Below, piece by piece: positions 51,296-59,188 of a stretch of 64,000 bases of DNA. Numbering within the stretch: the first letter of the stretch is position 1; each line of letters begins with the position of its first letter. Source of the DNA: Sandaracinus amylolyticus (GTDB lineage: Bacteria; Myxococcota_A; Polyangia; Polyangiales; Sandaracinaceae); assembly GCF_021631985.1 (NCBI RefSeq), contig NZ_CP070225.1, positions 1,922,001 to 1,986,000 of the forward strand, in the 5' to 3' direction. Under the pieces are notes generated by a model that did no database searches, was not told where the DNA came from, and worked only from the letters and a program-made list of their open reading frames with translations. Both the position numbers and the translations under genes were made by a program.

Positions 51296-53568
51296 GCGAT
51301 CGGCGCGCAGCACGATGGCGGATCGCGCGGCGTGGGCTCGCGATGCTCGTCGTGCTCGCGCTCGGCGCGTGGATCGCGCTGCCCGACCCGCTGATCGAGA
51401 CCTCGCGCTTCTTGCACTACGAGGACTCGGTCGAGATCGCGGATCGCTACGGCGCACCGCTGCGCTTCGCGCGCAGCGGCGCCGCCGATCGTCGCTGGGT
51501 CCCGCTCGCGTCGATCTCGCGCGATCTGATCGACGCCGTCGTCGCGGTGGAGGACCACCGGTTCTGGGAGCACGAGGGTGTCGACGTGCGCGGCACGTTC
51601 CGCGCGCTCGTCTTCAACTTCGTGCCCGGACATCGGTGGAGCGGCGCATCGACGATCACGCAGCAGCTCGTGAAGCTCGTGTACGGACGCCCGCACGGCG
51701 TCGCGTCGAAGGGCGTCGAGATCGCGCGCGCGCTCGCGCTAGAGCGCGCGTTCTCGAAGGACGAGATCCTCGAGCAGTACCTGAACCGTCTTCCCTACGG
51801 GAACGGCATCGAGGGCGTCGAGCGCGCGAGCCAGGCGTACTTCGGTCACTCCGCGTCGGAGCTCACGCTCTCCGAAGCGGCGCTGCTCGCCGGGATCCCG
51901 CAAGCGCCGAGCGCGACCGAGCCGCGCCGTCATCTCCCGCGCGCGATGCGACGTCGTGCGCTCGTGCTCTCGCGGCTCGAGACGCTCGGGCTGCGCAGCG
52001 CCGAGGAGATCGCGGCCGCGCGCGCCGACGAGGTGCGCATCGTGCCCACGCCGCCGCGGCCGTGGCGTGCGGCGCGCTTCGTCGACGTGGTGCTCCGCGA
52101 TCGCGCCCGGGGGGCGCTGATCGCGCGCGGAGGATCGCTCCGCACCTCGCTCGATCTCCCGCTGCAGGATCGCGCCGAGCAGCTGCTCGAGGCGCGGGTG
52201 CGCGAGCTCGGTCCGCGCGGGGTGGAGAACGGCGCGGCGATCGTGATCGCGAACGCGAGCGGCGAGGTGCTCGCGTACGTCGGCGCGGCACGTCGCGGCC
52301 CCGATGCGCCCGGGGGCGCGCTCGATCTGCTGCGCGCACCGCGTCAGCCCGGCTCGACGCTGAAGCCCTTCGTCTACGGTCTGCTCTTCGAGCGCGGCGG
52401 CACGGCCGCGAGCGTGCTCGACGACGTCGCGACGCCGATGACGGGTCGCGCCGGCGTGCTCTACGCGCCGCGCGACTACGACGGCACCGAGCGCGGCCCG
52501 GTGCGCGCACGCGTCGCGCTCTCGGCGTCGCTCAACCTCGCGGCGCTCGATGCGGCCCGGCGCGTGGGACCGGATCGTGTGCTCGCGCGGCTCGAGGCGC
52601 TCGGCGTGCGCGACGTGCCGAGCGTCGAGGAGGTCGGCGCGGCGGCGGTGCTCGGCGGTGTCGACGTGCGCGCGATCGAGCTCGCGGAGGCGTACGTCGC
52701 CCTCGCGCGCGGCGGAACGCGCGTCCCGCTGCGCTACGTGCCCGGCGCGATCGAAGAGGGCACCGAGGTCATGCCCGCCGACGCCGCCGCGATCGTGCGC
52801 GACATCCTCGCGGACGGCCGCGCACGCGCGCAGGCGTTCGGCTCCGACCTCCACGTCGAGTCCGAGGGCCTCGACATCGCGCTCAAGACCGGGACCTCGA
52901 CCGGCTTCCGCGACGCGTGGGCGGTCGTGCTCGACGAGCGCGTGACCGTGCTCGTGTGGCTCGGCGATCCCGAGGGCGGGGCCACGCGCGCCGTGTCGGG
53001 CTTCGAAGGCGCGGCGCCGGTCGCGGCGCGTCTCTTCGCGGCGGCGCACGCGCGCATCGCGTCGCTCGGCGCGACCGTCGACACCGTGGTGCGCGAGGAC
53101 GTCGCGCTGCAGCACGCGTCGATCTGCGCGCACACCGGGCTGCTCGCGGGCGCGCGCTGCCACGCCGTGGTGACCGAGCGGTTCGCGCCGGGCACGTCGC
53201 CCACCCGCACCTGCGATGCGCACGCCGAGGACGGCGCGCTCCTGCTCCCGCCGCGCTACGCCGAGTGGATCGCGCGGGTGCATCCCGCCGACGTCCGCAT
53301 CCGCTCGAGCGAGGACACCGCGCTCGTCGCCGCGCCGGTGATCGTCCATCCGCGGGCCGGCGCGCGCATGCTCGCCGATCCGCGCCGCGGCGAGACCCGC
53401 ATCCCGCTGCGCGCGACGATCGCGGGCGCGCTCGCCGACGACGTCGAGTGGGAGATCGACGGCGCGCTCTGGCGCGAGCCCACGTGGCCACTGCGCCCCG
53501 GCGAGCACCGCTTCGTCGCGCGGGCGCGGGGCCTCCGCAGCGACGAAGCACGCGTCACGGTCGAGTGA
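51292..53568 (+). CDS. pbpC: penicillin-binding protein 1C
   Basis: A 758-residue bifunctional enzyme anchored by an N-terminal transmembrane segment (about 13-30). The GT51 glycosyltransferase domain has catalytic Glu87 in EDHRFWEHEGVD and TITQQLVK. The transpeptidase domain has SxxK Ser355-Lys358 (PGSTLKPF), SLN 413-415 and KTG 532-534. A C-terminal BiPBP_C-type domain with VIVHPRAGARMLADPRRGE completes the PbpC layout. It polymerises and cross-links peptidoglycan. ATG 51292 overlaps the macroglobulin stop (ATGA), matching the conserved macroglobulin-PbpC pairing seen in other bacteria. Its stop is only 3 bp from the stop of the next, convergent gene. Confidence 0.95.
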   Translation: MSDRRAARWRIARRGLAMLVVLALGAWIALPDPLIETSRFLHYEDSVEIADRYGAPLRFARSGAADRRWVPLASISRDLIDAVVAVEDHRFWEHEGVDVRGTFRALVFNFVPGHRWSGASTITQQLVKLVYGRPHGVASKGVEIARALALERAFSKDEILEQYLNRLPYGNGIEGVERASQAYFGHSASELTLSEAALLAGIPQAPSATEPRRHLPRAMRRRALVLSRLETLGLRSAEEIAAARADEVRIVPTPPRPWRAARFVDVVLRDRARGALIARGGSLRTSLDLPLQDRAEQLLEARVRELGPRGVENGAAIVIANASGEVLAYVGAARRGPDAPGGALDLLRAPRQPGSTLKPFVYGLLFERGGTAASVLDDVATPMTGRAGVLYAPRDYDGTERGPVRARVALSASLNLAALDAARRVGPDRVLARLEALGVRDVPSVEEVGAAAVLGGVDVRAIELAEAYVALARGGTRVPLRYVPGAIEEGTEVMPADAAAIVRDILADGRARAQAFGSDLHVESEGLDIALKTGTSTGFRDAWAVVLDERVTVLVWLGDPEGGATRAVSGFEGAAPVAARLFAAAHARIASLGATVDTVVREDVALQHASICAHTGLLAGARCHAVVTERFAPGTSPTRTCDAHAEDGALLLPPRYAEWIARVHPADVRIRSSEDTALVAAPVIVHPRAGARMLADPRRGETRIPLRATIAGALADDVEWEIDGALWREPTWPLRPGEHRFVARARGLRSDEARVTVE

Positions 53569-53571
53569 CGA

Positions 53572-53910
53572 TCACCGGCGCGGCGTGACCTTGGCCGCGG
53601 CGCGCGCGAGCGCGTCGATGCTGCGCAGGTACTTCAGCACCGCCGCGCGCTCCGCGCTCGTCGAGACCGCGCCCCACCAGCGATCGTGCGCGTCGCACGC
53701 CCGCTGGATCGCCCCTCGCAGCCGCGCGCTCTTCACGTGCTGCGCGTTGCGCCGCAGCTCTTCGAGCACGCGCTCGAGCTCGTCGAAGAGCGCGTCGGCC
53801 TTCTCGGGGTGCACCGCGGCGGCCTCGAGGTTCTCCTGCACGACGAGCAGGCGCGCCACGAGGCGCTGGGCCCGGTGGTCGGCGAGCGAGATCGGCGGCG
53901 CCGGTCGCAT
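53572..53910 (-). CDS. hypothetical helical protein
   Basis: A 112-residue soluble, mostly helical protein with no signal or membrane segment. It has clusters of Arg/Glu/Ala (EELRRNAQHVKSARLRGAIQ) and one Trp-Trp pair (DRWWGAV). No family is recognised. The start ATG 53910 is supported by a TANNNT element 6 nt upstream. It is convergent with pbpC, with a 3-bp gap between stops. Confidence 0.65.
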   Translation of the reverse strand: MRPAPPISLADHRAQRLVARLLVVQENLEAAAVHPEKADALFDELERVLEELRRNAQHVKSARLRGAIQRACDAHDRWWGAVSTSAERAAVLKYLRSIDALARAAAKVTPRR

Positions 53911-53916
53911 GCCCCA

Positions 53917-53922
53917 AGCGTA
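53917..53922 (-). promoter_or_regulatory. TACGCT, candidate -10 for a leaderless mRNA
   Basis: On the minus strand TACGCT ends 6 nt before ATG 53910. No Shine-Dalgarno is present. Confidence 0.4.
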
Positions 53923-53949
53923 CGAGGCATCGCGCCGGCGCGCCCGCGA

Positions 53950-54138
53950 TCAGACGTGGACCGAGTGGGCCATCCAGAAGACGAACGCGATCGTCGCGAA
54001 GAACGCGGCCACCATCGCGGTCAGGACCCACGCGCCGAACGTGTCGTGGGGATTCGGCAGCGCGGGCGCGATCTCCTTCGCGGCGCTCTCGGTGCGGACC
54101 TGGACGGGCGTGGCGGTGCGGGCGGCGGCGGTCGTCAT
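53950..54138 (-). CDS. 62-residue single-pass membrane protein
   Basis: A small protein with an N-terminal polar half and one C-terminal transmembrane helix (about residues 36-57, LTAMVAAFFATIAFVFWMA), ending HSVHV. A GAGGGAG ribosome site precedes ATG 54138. No family is recognised, but the layout resembles small subunits of respiratory or transport complexes. It stands 39 bp upstream of the 112-residue gene on the same strand. The 137-bp gap before MoaA (54139-54275) holds only GC-rich sequence with no clear feature. Confidence 0.65.
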   Translation of the reverse strand: MTTAAARTATPVQVRTESAAKEIAPALPNPHDTFGAWVLTAMVAAFFATIAFVFWMAHSVHV

Positions 54139-54275
54139 CGTCGTGCTCCCTCGTTTCGTGTGAAGCCGACCCGGTGCTGAGCAGCGCGCGTGCCACGCAG
54201 GATTCGCGCGCTCCGCGCGCGCACGCGCCCGCCGCGCGCAAACGGTGCGCGAGGGCACGCGCAGGAACTGCGCGT

Positions 54276-55370
54276 TCAGCCGCCGATGAGGCTCATCCCG
54301 ACGCGCTCGTGCTCGCTCGCGTGCACGTCGGCGAAGTGATGGCCCGTGTCCTTCACGCCGAGCGACCACGCGGTCGCCCACAGCACGTCGAGATCGCTCG
54401 CGCCCGCGCGCACCAGATCCCGCAGCGACACCGCGCGGCGCGACGCGAGGCACGCGCGGAGCTCGCCTCGGCTCGTGATGCGCACCCGGTTGCATCCGCC
54501 GCAGAACTCGTCGCTCACCGCGGTGATGAAACCGACCTCGCGCCCCGATCCGTCCGCGGCCGCGAGGTAGCGCGCGGGGCCCTTGCCGTCGGGCTTCGTC
54601 GCGCTCGCATCGCGCGTCACACGCGCGCCGAGCCGCTCCACGATCTCGCGCGCCGCCACGAATCGCTCGCGCGGCAGCGCGGCCGCCTCGCCGATCGGCA
54701 TGAGCTCGATGAAGCGCGGCACGACCCCGATCGACCACGACCAGTCGACGATCGCGCCGAGCTCGTCGTCGTTGAGGCCACCGAGCGCGACGCAGTTGAT
54801 CTTCACCACGATGCCGGCATCGAGCGCGGCGTGCACCCCCGCGAGGACCTCGTCGAGATCGCCGCCCCGCGTGATCGCGCGGAAGCGATCGCGATCCAGG
54901 CTGTCGATCGACACGTTGACCTCGTCGAGGCCGGCCTCCCGCAGCGGGCGCGCGAGCGTCGCGAGCCGGACGCCGTTCGTGGTCATCGCGAGCGAGTCGA
55001 TCGGCGCGCTGGCGCGCAGCATCGTGACGAGCCGCAGCACGTCGCGCCGCGCGAGCGGCTCACCGCCGGTCAGCCTCACCCGACGCACGCCACCGATCGC
55101 GAGCGCGCGCGTGATCGCCACGAGCTCCTCGAACGCGAGCACGTCGCTGCGCATCGCGTGCTCGTCCTCGCCGCCCGGGGGCATGCAGTAGACGCACGCC
55201 ATGTTGCAGCGATCGGTGACCGACGCGCGCAGGTAGGTGATGCGCCGACCGTGCGCATCGGTGAGCGCGACGCCCTGCTCGCCCCAGCCCTCGGGCCTCT
55301 GCGGTGCCGCCTCGGCGATCGCGATGCGCGACTCACTGGACGGCGCCAGCGGCAGGCTGCGGCGGCTCAT
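54276..55370 (-). CDS. moaA: GTP 3',8-cyclase (molybdenum cofactor biosynthesis)
   Basis: A 364-residue radical-SAM enzyme that rearranges GTP into 3',8-cyclo-GTP, the first step of molybdenum cofactor synthesis. Both iron-sulfur clusters are encoded: N-terminal CNMACVYC (Cys55, 59, 62) and C-terminal Cys290, Cys293 and Cys307 in FCGGCNRVR...LRAC. It ends SLIGG with the double glycine typical of MoaA. No other molybdenum-cofactor gene is in the window. The start ATG 55370 is the first sensible one; longer frames run into low-quality Arg-rich sequence. Confidence 0.95.
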   Translation of the reverse strand: MSRRSLPLAPSSESRIAIAEAAPQRPEGWGEQGVALTDAHGRRITYLRASVTDRCNMACVYCMPPGGEDEHAMRSDVLAFEELVAITRALAIGGVRRVRLTGGEPLARRDVLRLVTMLRASAPIDSLAMTTNGVRLATLARPLREAGLDEVNVSIDSLDRDRFRAITRGGDLDEVLAGVHAALDAGIVVKINCVALGGLNDDELGAIVDWSWSIGVVPRFIELMPIGEAAALPRERFVAAREIVERLGARVTRDASATKPDGKGPARYLAAADGSGREVGFITAVSDEFCGGCNRVRITSRGELRACLASRRAVSLRDLVRAGASDLDVLWATAWSLGVKDTGHHFADVHASEHERVGMSLIGG

Positions 55371-55479
55371 CGGCTTCGTTCTTGACGCGTGACGCAGCGC
55401 GGCGCCAGCCGTCGCTCCGTGCGTCCGCGAACCCTTCGGGCTTGCCTCGCGCGGCCGTCTCGACCTATCACCGTCGCGC

Positions 55480-56124
55480 ATGAAATTCTCGCGCGTCGCA
55501 TGCCTCGCCCTCGCTCTCGCCATGCTCCCAACCGCTGCGATCGTGCGCGCGGACGAGCCCGATCCCGAGGTGTCGTCGGAGCCCGCCGCCGCGACGCGCG
55601 ACATCTGGGATCGCATGCTCGCGGTCGAGCTCGTCGGCGGCCTCGACACGCCCTACGGCGTGTTCGGCGGTGCGGTCGTCATCTCGCCGATCCGCCACCT
55701 CGCGCTCGACGTCGGCGGCGGCGTGAGCCGCGATGGAGGTCGCGTCGCGGGCGGTGCGCGCCTGGTGCTGCCGCACGCGAACGGCGCGCTCGGTGTGCGC
55801 GTGGGCTTCGCCGGTGGACCGCTGACGTGGGAGAGCGCGGTGCCGGGGCACAACGTGCCGGGCGACGAGGTGCACACGCGCGATGGCGTGCAGCGGCAGA
55901 CCTGGGAGTTCGTCGGGTTCGTCGACGTCTCGCTCTCGCTCGAGGTGCGCTTCGATCTCGGCATCTACGCGCGCTTCCTCTTCGGCGTGGAGCACGCGCT
56001 CTCGGGCCCGACGTCGTGCGAGGAGCGCATCGACGGCGAGAGCATCGGCCCGTGCTCGGCCAGCTCGTTCCAGCCGACGCGCACGTACGTCGGTCTCGCG
56101 GTCGGCTACGCGTTCGACATCTGA
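55480..56124 (+). CDS. outer-membrane beta-barrel-like protein
   Basis: A 214-residue secreted protein (signal ends IVRADE). The mature part alternates hydrophobic residues in strand-like blocks (VFGGAVVISPIRHLALDVGGGVS, YVGLAVGYAFDI) and ends in an aromatic-hydrophobic residue pair typical of outer-membrane barrels. A two-Cys loop (SCEERIDGESIGPCS) lies near 188-200. Small eight-strand type barrel likely; function unknown. TATCAC 8 nt before the ATG is a weak leaderless-type element. The gene is divergent from moaA. Confidence 0.75.
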   Translation: MKFSRVACLALALAMLPTAAIVRADEPDPEVSSEPAAATRDIWDRMLAVELVGGLDTPYGVFGGAVVISPIRHLALDVGGGVSRDGGRVAGGARLVLPHANGALGVRVGFAGGPLTWESAVPGHNVPGDEVHTRDGVQRQTWEFVGFVDVSLSLEVRFDLGIYARFLFGVEHALSGPTSCEERIDGESIGPCSASSFQPTRTYVGLAVGYAFDI

Positions 56125-56152
56125 TTCCAGCCCGTCGAGGCGTGCGCCGGCC

Positions 56153-56158
56153 TACTAT
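56153..56158 (+). promoter_or_regulatory. TACTAT, candidate -10 for a leaderless mRNA
   Basis: TACTAT ends 6 nt before ATG 56165. The 40-bp gap leaves no room for a usual leader with a ribosome site. Confidence 0.4.
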
Positions 56159-56164
56159 CGCGCG

Positions 56165-56644
56165 ATGCGGACACTCCCCCCAGTCGTCATCGCGCTCACG
56201 ATCCTCGCCGCTTGCGCCGCCGCGGATGATCGCATCTGCACCGTGTCGGAAGCGGTCGGTTGCATCTGCGCCGCCGATGCCCCGGGCACCAGCGTCACGG
56301 AGTGCTCAGTCGCGAGCGTGGGCGGGCCGACCTGTTGCGAGAGCGACGCGGACGAGTACTGCCATTGCCCGAACCCGCCGCGATGTCACATGGAGGGCAG
56401 CGCGTGCTACTGCAGCCAGTGGCCGCCCGGGGACGCGGTCGTCGATTCGTGCCCGCCTCCCGCGGCCGGCACGGTGTGCTGCCTCGATCCGGCGAGTGAC
56501 GACGCTCTCGGCAGGTGCAGCTGCACTGGCCGACGATCGTGCTCCCCCCACGAGGTCACGGTCGCGTCGTGCGACCCGAGTGTCATCTCGAGGTGCCCCG
56601 CCGACCAGCGTGCCGTCACGTCCTGCCTGCCGCACGAAGATTGA
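56165..56644 (+). CDS. Cys-rich lipoprotein
   Basis: A 159-residue lipoprotein (lipobox LAAC, Cys17) with more than 20 cysteines spread as CxC, CC and single residues (VGCICAAD, TCCESD, YCHCPNPPRC, CYCSQW, VCCLD, CSCTGRRSC). It must be heavily disulphide-bonded or bind metal on the cell surface. No family is recognised. The gene is convergent with the propeller lipoprotein at 56703. Confidence 0.75.
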   Translation: MRTLPPVVIALTILAACAAADDRICTVSEAVGCICAADAPGTSVTECSVASVGGPTCCESDADEYCHCPNPPRCHMEGSACYCSQWPPGDAVVDSCPPPAAGTVCCLDPASDDALGRCSCTGRRSCSPHEVTVASCDPSVISRCPADQRAVTSCLPHED

Positions 56645-56668
56645 GGGCGCGCGAGCGATCCGCGATCA

Positions 56669-56695
56669 GGCACCACATCACCCCGCGTGGTCGCC
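56669..56695. terminator. imperfect hairpin between convergent genes
   Basis: GGCACCAC (56669-56676) pairs with GTGGTCGCC (56687-56695), with a bulge. It lies in the 58-bp gap between two stops. Weak support. Confidence 0.3.
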
Positions 56696-56702
56696 TCGAA
56701 CG

Positions 56703-57818
56703 TCAGGGCAGCGTCACACCGCCGGGCGCGATGCCGACCAGCAGCGCACCGCGCTCGGCGCCACGTCCGCCGCGCTCGCCCTGCATGTAGAGCATCGTGA
56801 CGCGGAGATCGAGCTGGCGCGGCGCGGGCCAGCGCAGCGCGCGATCCTGCACCACCGGGATGCGCAGCGGCTCGAACGTCACGCCGTCGAAGCTGCCCGC
56901 CATCGTGATCAGCACCTGACCGTTGGCGCGCCGCGACTCGTAGTAGAGGCGGATGACCGCGCGCCCGGCCTCGGTGCGCGCCGCGATCACGCCCGGGCCG
57001 CCGACCTCGATCTCGTCGGAGTCGCGCATGTCGCGCGCCGCGAGCGCGGGCAGATCGATCACGCCGATCTCGGCCCACGCGAGACCGTCGTCGGACGACG
57101 CGCCGACGAGCGAGCCGTCGCGCTCGAAGTACATGAGGAACGCGTGCTCGGCCTCGGTGCCGCGGGTGTCGATCACGGTCGGCCGCCGCACCTCGCCGGC
57201 GATCACCGGCGCGCTGCCGACCTTCGCGAACGTGCCGTCGATCGACGCGGCCTGCGCGACGCCGATGCCGCCCTCCGCCCCGTAGTAGAGCCGCGCACGA
57301 CCGTCCTCGAGCACCACGGCCCACGGGTCGCGCACGAAGCCGCCTTCCCACGCGTCCGTCGCGGCGAGCACCTCGCTCCCCGCGTCGAAGCCGAGGCCCT
57401 CCGCGCGCGGCGCGCTGCGCACGATCACGCGCGGCTCGAACACGCTCCAGTCGATCTCGAGCGGGCCCTCGGGCGGCGGCGGTCCCGCGTCGGCGGTGCC
57501 CGCGTCCTCGAGCACACCCGCATCGTCGATCGTCCCGCCGTCGTCGATCGGGCCCGCGTCGGGCATCTCGATCTCGCGCGGCTCCGCGCCCGCGTAGAAC
57601 AGGAAGCCCTCCGCGGTCATCCCGTTCTCGACCGCGCGGGTGCGCTCGAAGAGCGTCGATCCCGGCGGCGTCGGCGGCACGTCGACCTCCTCCGCCTGCG
57701 CGAGACGGAACGGCCCCGTGCCTCCGTGGGGCAGGCCCTCGGGCGACGACGGACTGCTGCCGAGCGTGCTGCACGCGCTCGACGCGACCAGCGCGAGCCC
57801 CAGCGCGATCCGCCTCAT
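56703..57818 (-). CDS. lipoprotein with glycosidase-like propeller
   Basis: A 371-residue lipoprotein (lipobox SSAC, Cys16). After an Asp/Gly/Pro linker (DDGGTIDDAGVLEDAGTADAG, 21 residues at about 90-110), the remaining 250 residues contain repeated strands of the type RDPWAVVLEDGRARLYYGAEG, AFLMYFERDGSLVGASSDDG and IRLYYESRRANGQVLI. These are like the five-bladed propellers of GH32/43-type proteins, but obvious catalytic acids are not conserved, so binding is more likely than hydrolysis. It is the third gene of an operon with two FadL-like porins; its ATG overlaps the previous stop (ATGA). Confidence 0.8.
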   Translation of the reverse strand: MRRIALGLALVASSACSTLGSSPSSPEGLPHGGTGPFRLAQAEEVDVPPTPPGSTLFERTRAVENGMTAEGFLFYAGAEPREIEMPDAGPIDDGGTIDDAGVLEDAGTADAGPPPPEGPLEIDWSVFEPRVIVRSAPRAEGLGFDAGSEVLAATDAWEGGFVRDPWAVVLEDGRARLYYGAEGGIGVAQAASIDGTFAKVGSAPVIAGEVRRPTVIDTRGTEAEHAFLMYFERDGSLVGASSDDGLAWAEIGVIDLPALAARDMRDSDEIEVGGPGVIAARTEAGRAVIRLYYESRRANGQVLITMAGSFDGVTFEPLRIPVVQDRALRWPAPRQLDLRVTMLYMQGERGGRGAERGALLVGIAPGGVTLP

Positions 57819-59188
57819 CGGAACGCGAGCTCCATCGAGAGGCCTCCCGAGAAGAACCAACCGCCCGCGCGCCAGTCGCCGACCGGGTCGACCGCGCTCG
57901 CCTTCCGCGTCGTGCGCTCGGGCAGGATCGACCACTGCAGGTGCAGATCGAACGCGATCCATCCGTCGATCAGCGGGCGCAGCTGATCGAGGCGCAGTCC
58001 GCTGCCGAGCGAGAGCGCGACGCGATCGGTGTCCACGAGGTTCGAGACACCGCGCTGCTCGGGCACCGGGCTCGACTCGTAGAACGCACCGCCGCGCACC
58101 GTGACCTCGAGCCCGTGCTCGCGCGCCGCGATGCCCTCGACACCGATGCGCGGCACGAGGCGATCGGAGAAGTTCGCCGCGACCGGCGTCGAGCCGCTGA
58201 TCATGTCGGGCACGAAGATCGTGTCCTGCAGCTCGGGCGGGACGCGGATCGAGAGCAGGATGTCGGCGCGCCCGATCGGGCTCACGTACGCCGACCAGTT
58301 CACCCACGTGAGCTCCGCCGAAATGCGCAGCTCGGGGATCGGCGTCCAGCTCCCCGCCAGCGAAACCTGCTGCGGGACGAACGCGTTGACCGACTCGCTG
58401 ACGAGATAGAAGTAGCCGGGGATGTCGATGTCGCCGACGAGCAGCCGCGTGCTGCTCGTGTCGCCGGGCGATCCGACCTCCGCGATCAGCTCGTTCGAGA
58501 GGGCGAACTCGCCGCGGTACACCACGCCGAAGCTGAGCTCGGGCGTCGGCACGATCTGGATGCCGACCTGCGGGTAGCGGATGGTCGTCAGGTCTGCCGA
58601 GACCTCGTGCTCGAGGCGCGAGCCCACGTCGGGCCGCAGCACGTCGATGTCGCCGCGGATCGAGAGCTCGTTGCGCGCGTACGAGAGGAACGAGATGCCG
58701 CCGCCGATCAGCAGCCAGTCCACCGGGCGGATCGCGATGTGCGTCGCGAGGTACGTGCGGTGCGGACGGTTGTTGTAGAACTCCCAGCGCGGGCGGGTCC
58801 GCGGCAGCGACCGCGTGCGCGAGATGCGCTCGTCGTTGAGGTGCACGCCGACGCCGAACGCGAAGCGGAAGCCGTCGATGTTGCCCGGCACCACGAGGCC
58901 CGCGGTCAGCCCGTGCACCGAGTCGACGTTGCTGTCGAAGTCGTCGATGCCGAGCTCGTGGTGCACACCGAGCCAGCCGACGCCGACGCGCACGTGCTCG
59001 CCGCGCACCAGGCCCGCGGGGTTGTAGTAGTTCGCGCTGATGTCCGCGACGTCGGCGGTGACCGCACCACCGAGCGCGATCGAGCGCGAGGTCATGCCGT
59101 AGGTGTCCATCGGCTGCGCGAATGCGCGCGATGGCACCACGATCGCCGCGACGATGACCGCGGTCAGAATTCCAAGGCGATGGTCCAT
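57815..59188 (-). CDS. FadL-family outer-membrane transporter-like protein 2
   Basis: A 457-residue protein with a signal (ends SRAFAQ). The FadL opening motif is present (GMTSRSIALGGAVTADVAD then YYNPAGL), followed by about 14 strand-like segments and a final ELAFR with a C-terminal aromatic-type end. FadL proteins let long-chain fatty acids or other hydrophobics cross the outer membrane. The start overlaps the first FadL-like gene by 25 nt. It differs strongly from its neighbour in the strand region, so the two may carry different ligands or form a hetero-pair. Confidence 0.87.
   Translation of the reverse strand: MDHRLGILTAVIVAAIVVPSRAFAQPMDTYGMTSRSIALGGAVTADVADISANYYNPAGLVRGEHVRVGVGWLGVHHELGIDDFDSNVDSVHGLTAGLVVPGNIDGFRFAFGVGVHLNDERISRTRSLPRTRPRWEFYNNRPHRTYLATHIAIRPVDWLLIGGGISFLSYARNELSIRGDIDVLRPDVGSRLEHEVSADLTTIRYPQVGIQIVPTPELSFGVVYRGEFALSNELIAEVGSPGDTSSTRLLVGDIDIPGYFYLVSESVNAFVPQQVSLAGSWTPIPELRISAELTWVNWSAYVSPIGRADILLSIRVPPELQDTIFVPDMISGSTPVAANFSDRLVPRIGVEGIAAREHGLEVTVRGGAFYESSPVPEQRGVSNLVDTDRVALSLGSGLRLDQLRPLIDGWIAFDLHLQWSILPERTTRKASAVDPVGDWRAGGWFFSGGLSMELAFR

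Noticed and set aside
54139-54275. Hairpin or RNA gene in the gap before moaA
   Set aside because: GC-rich with only distant 9-bp arms (54186-54194, 54254-54262); no convincing structure.
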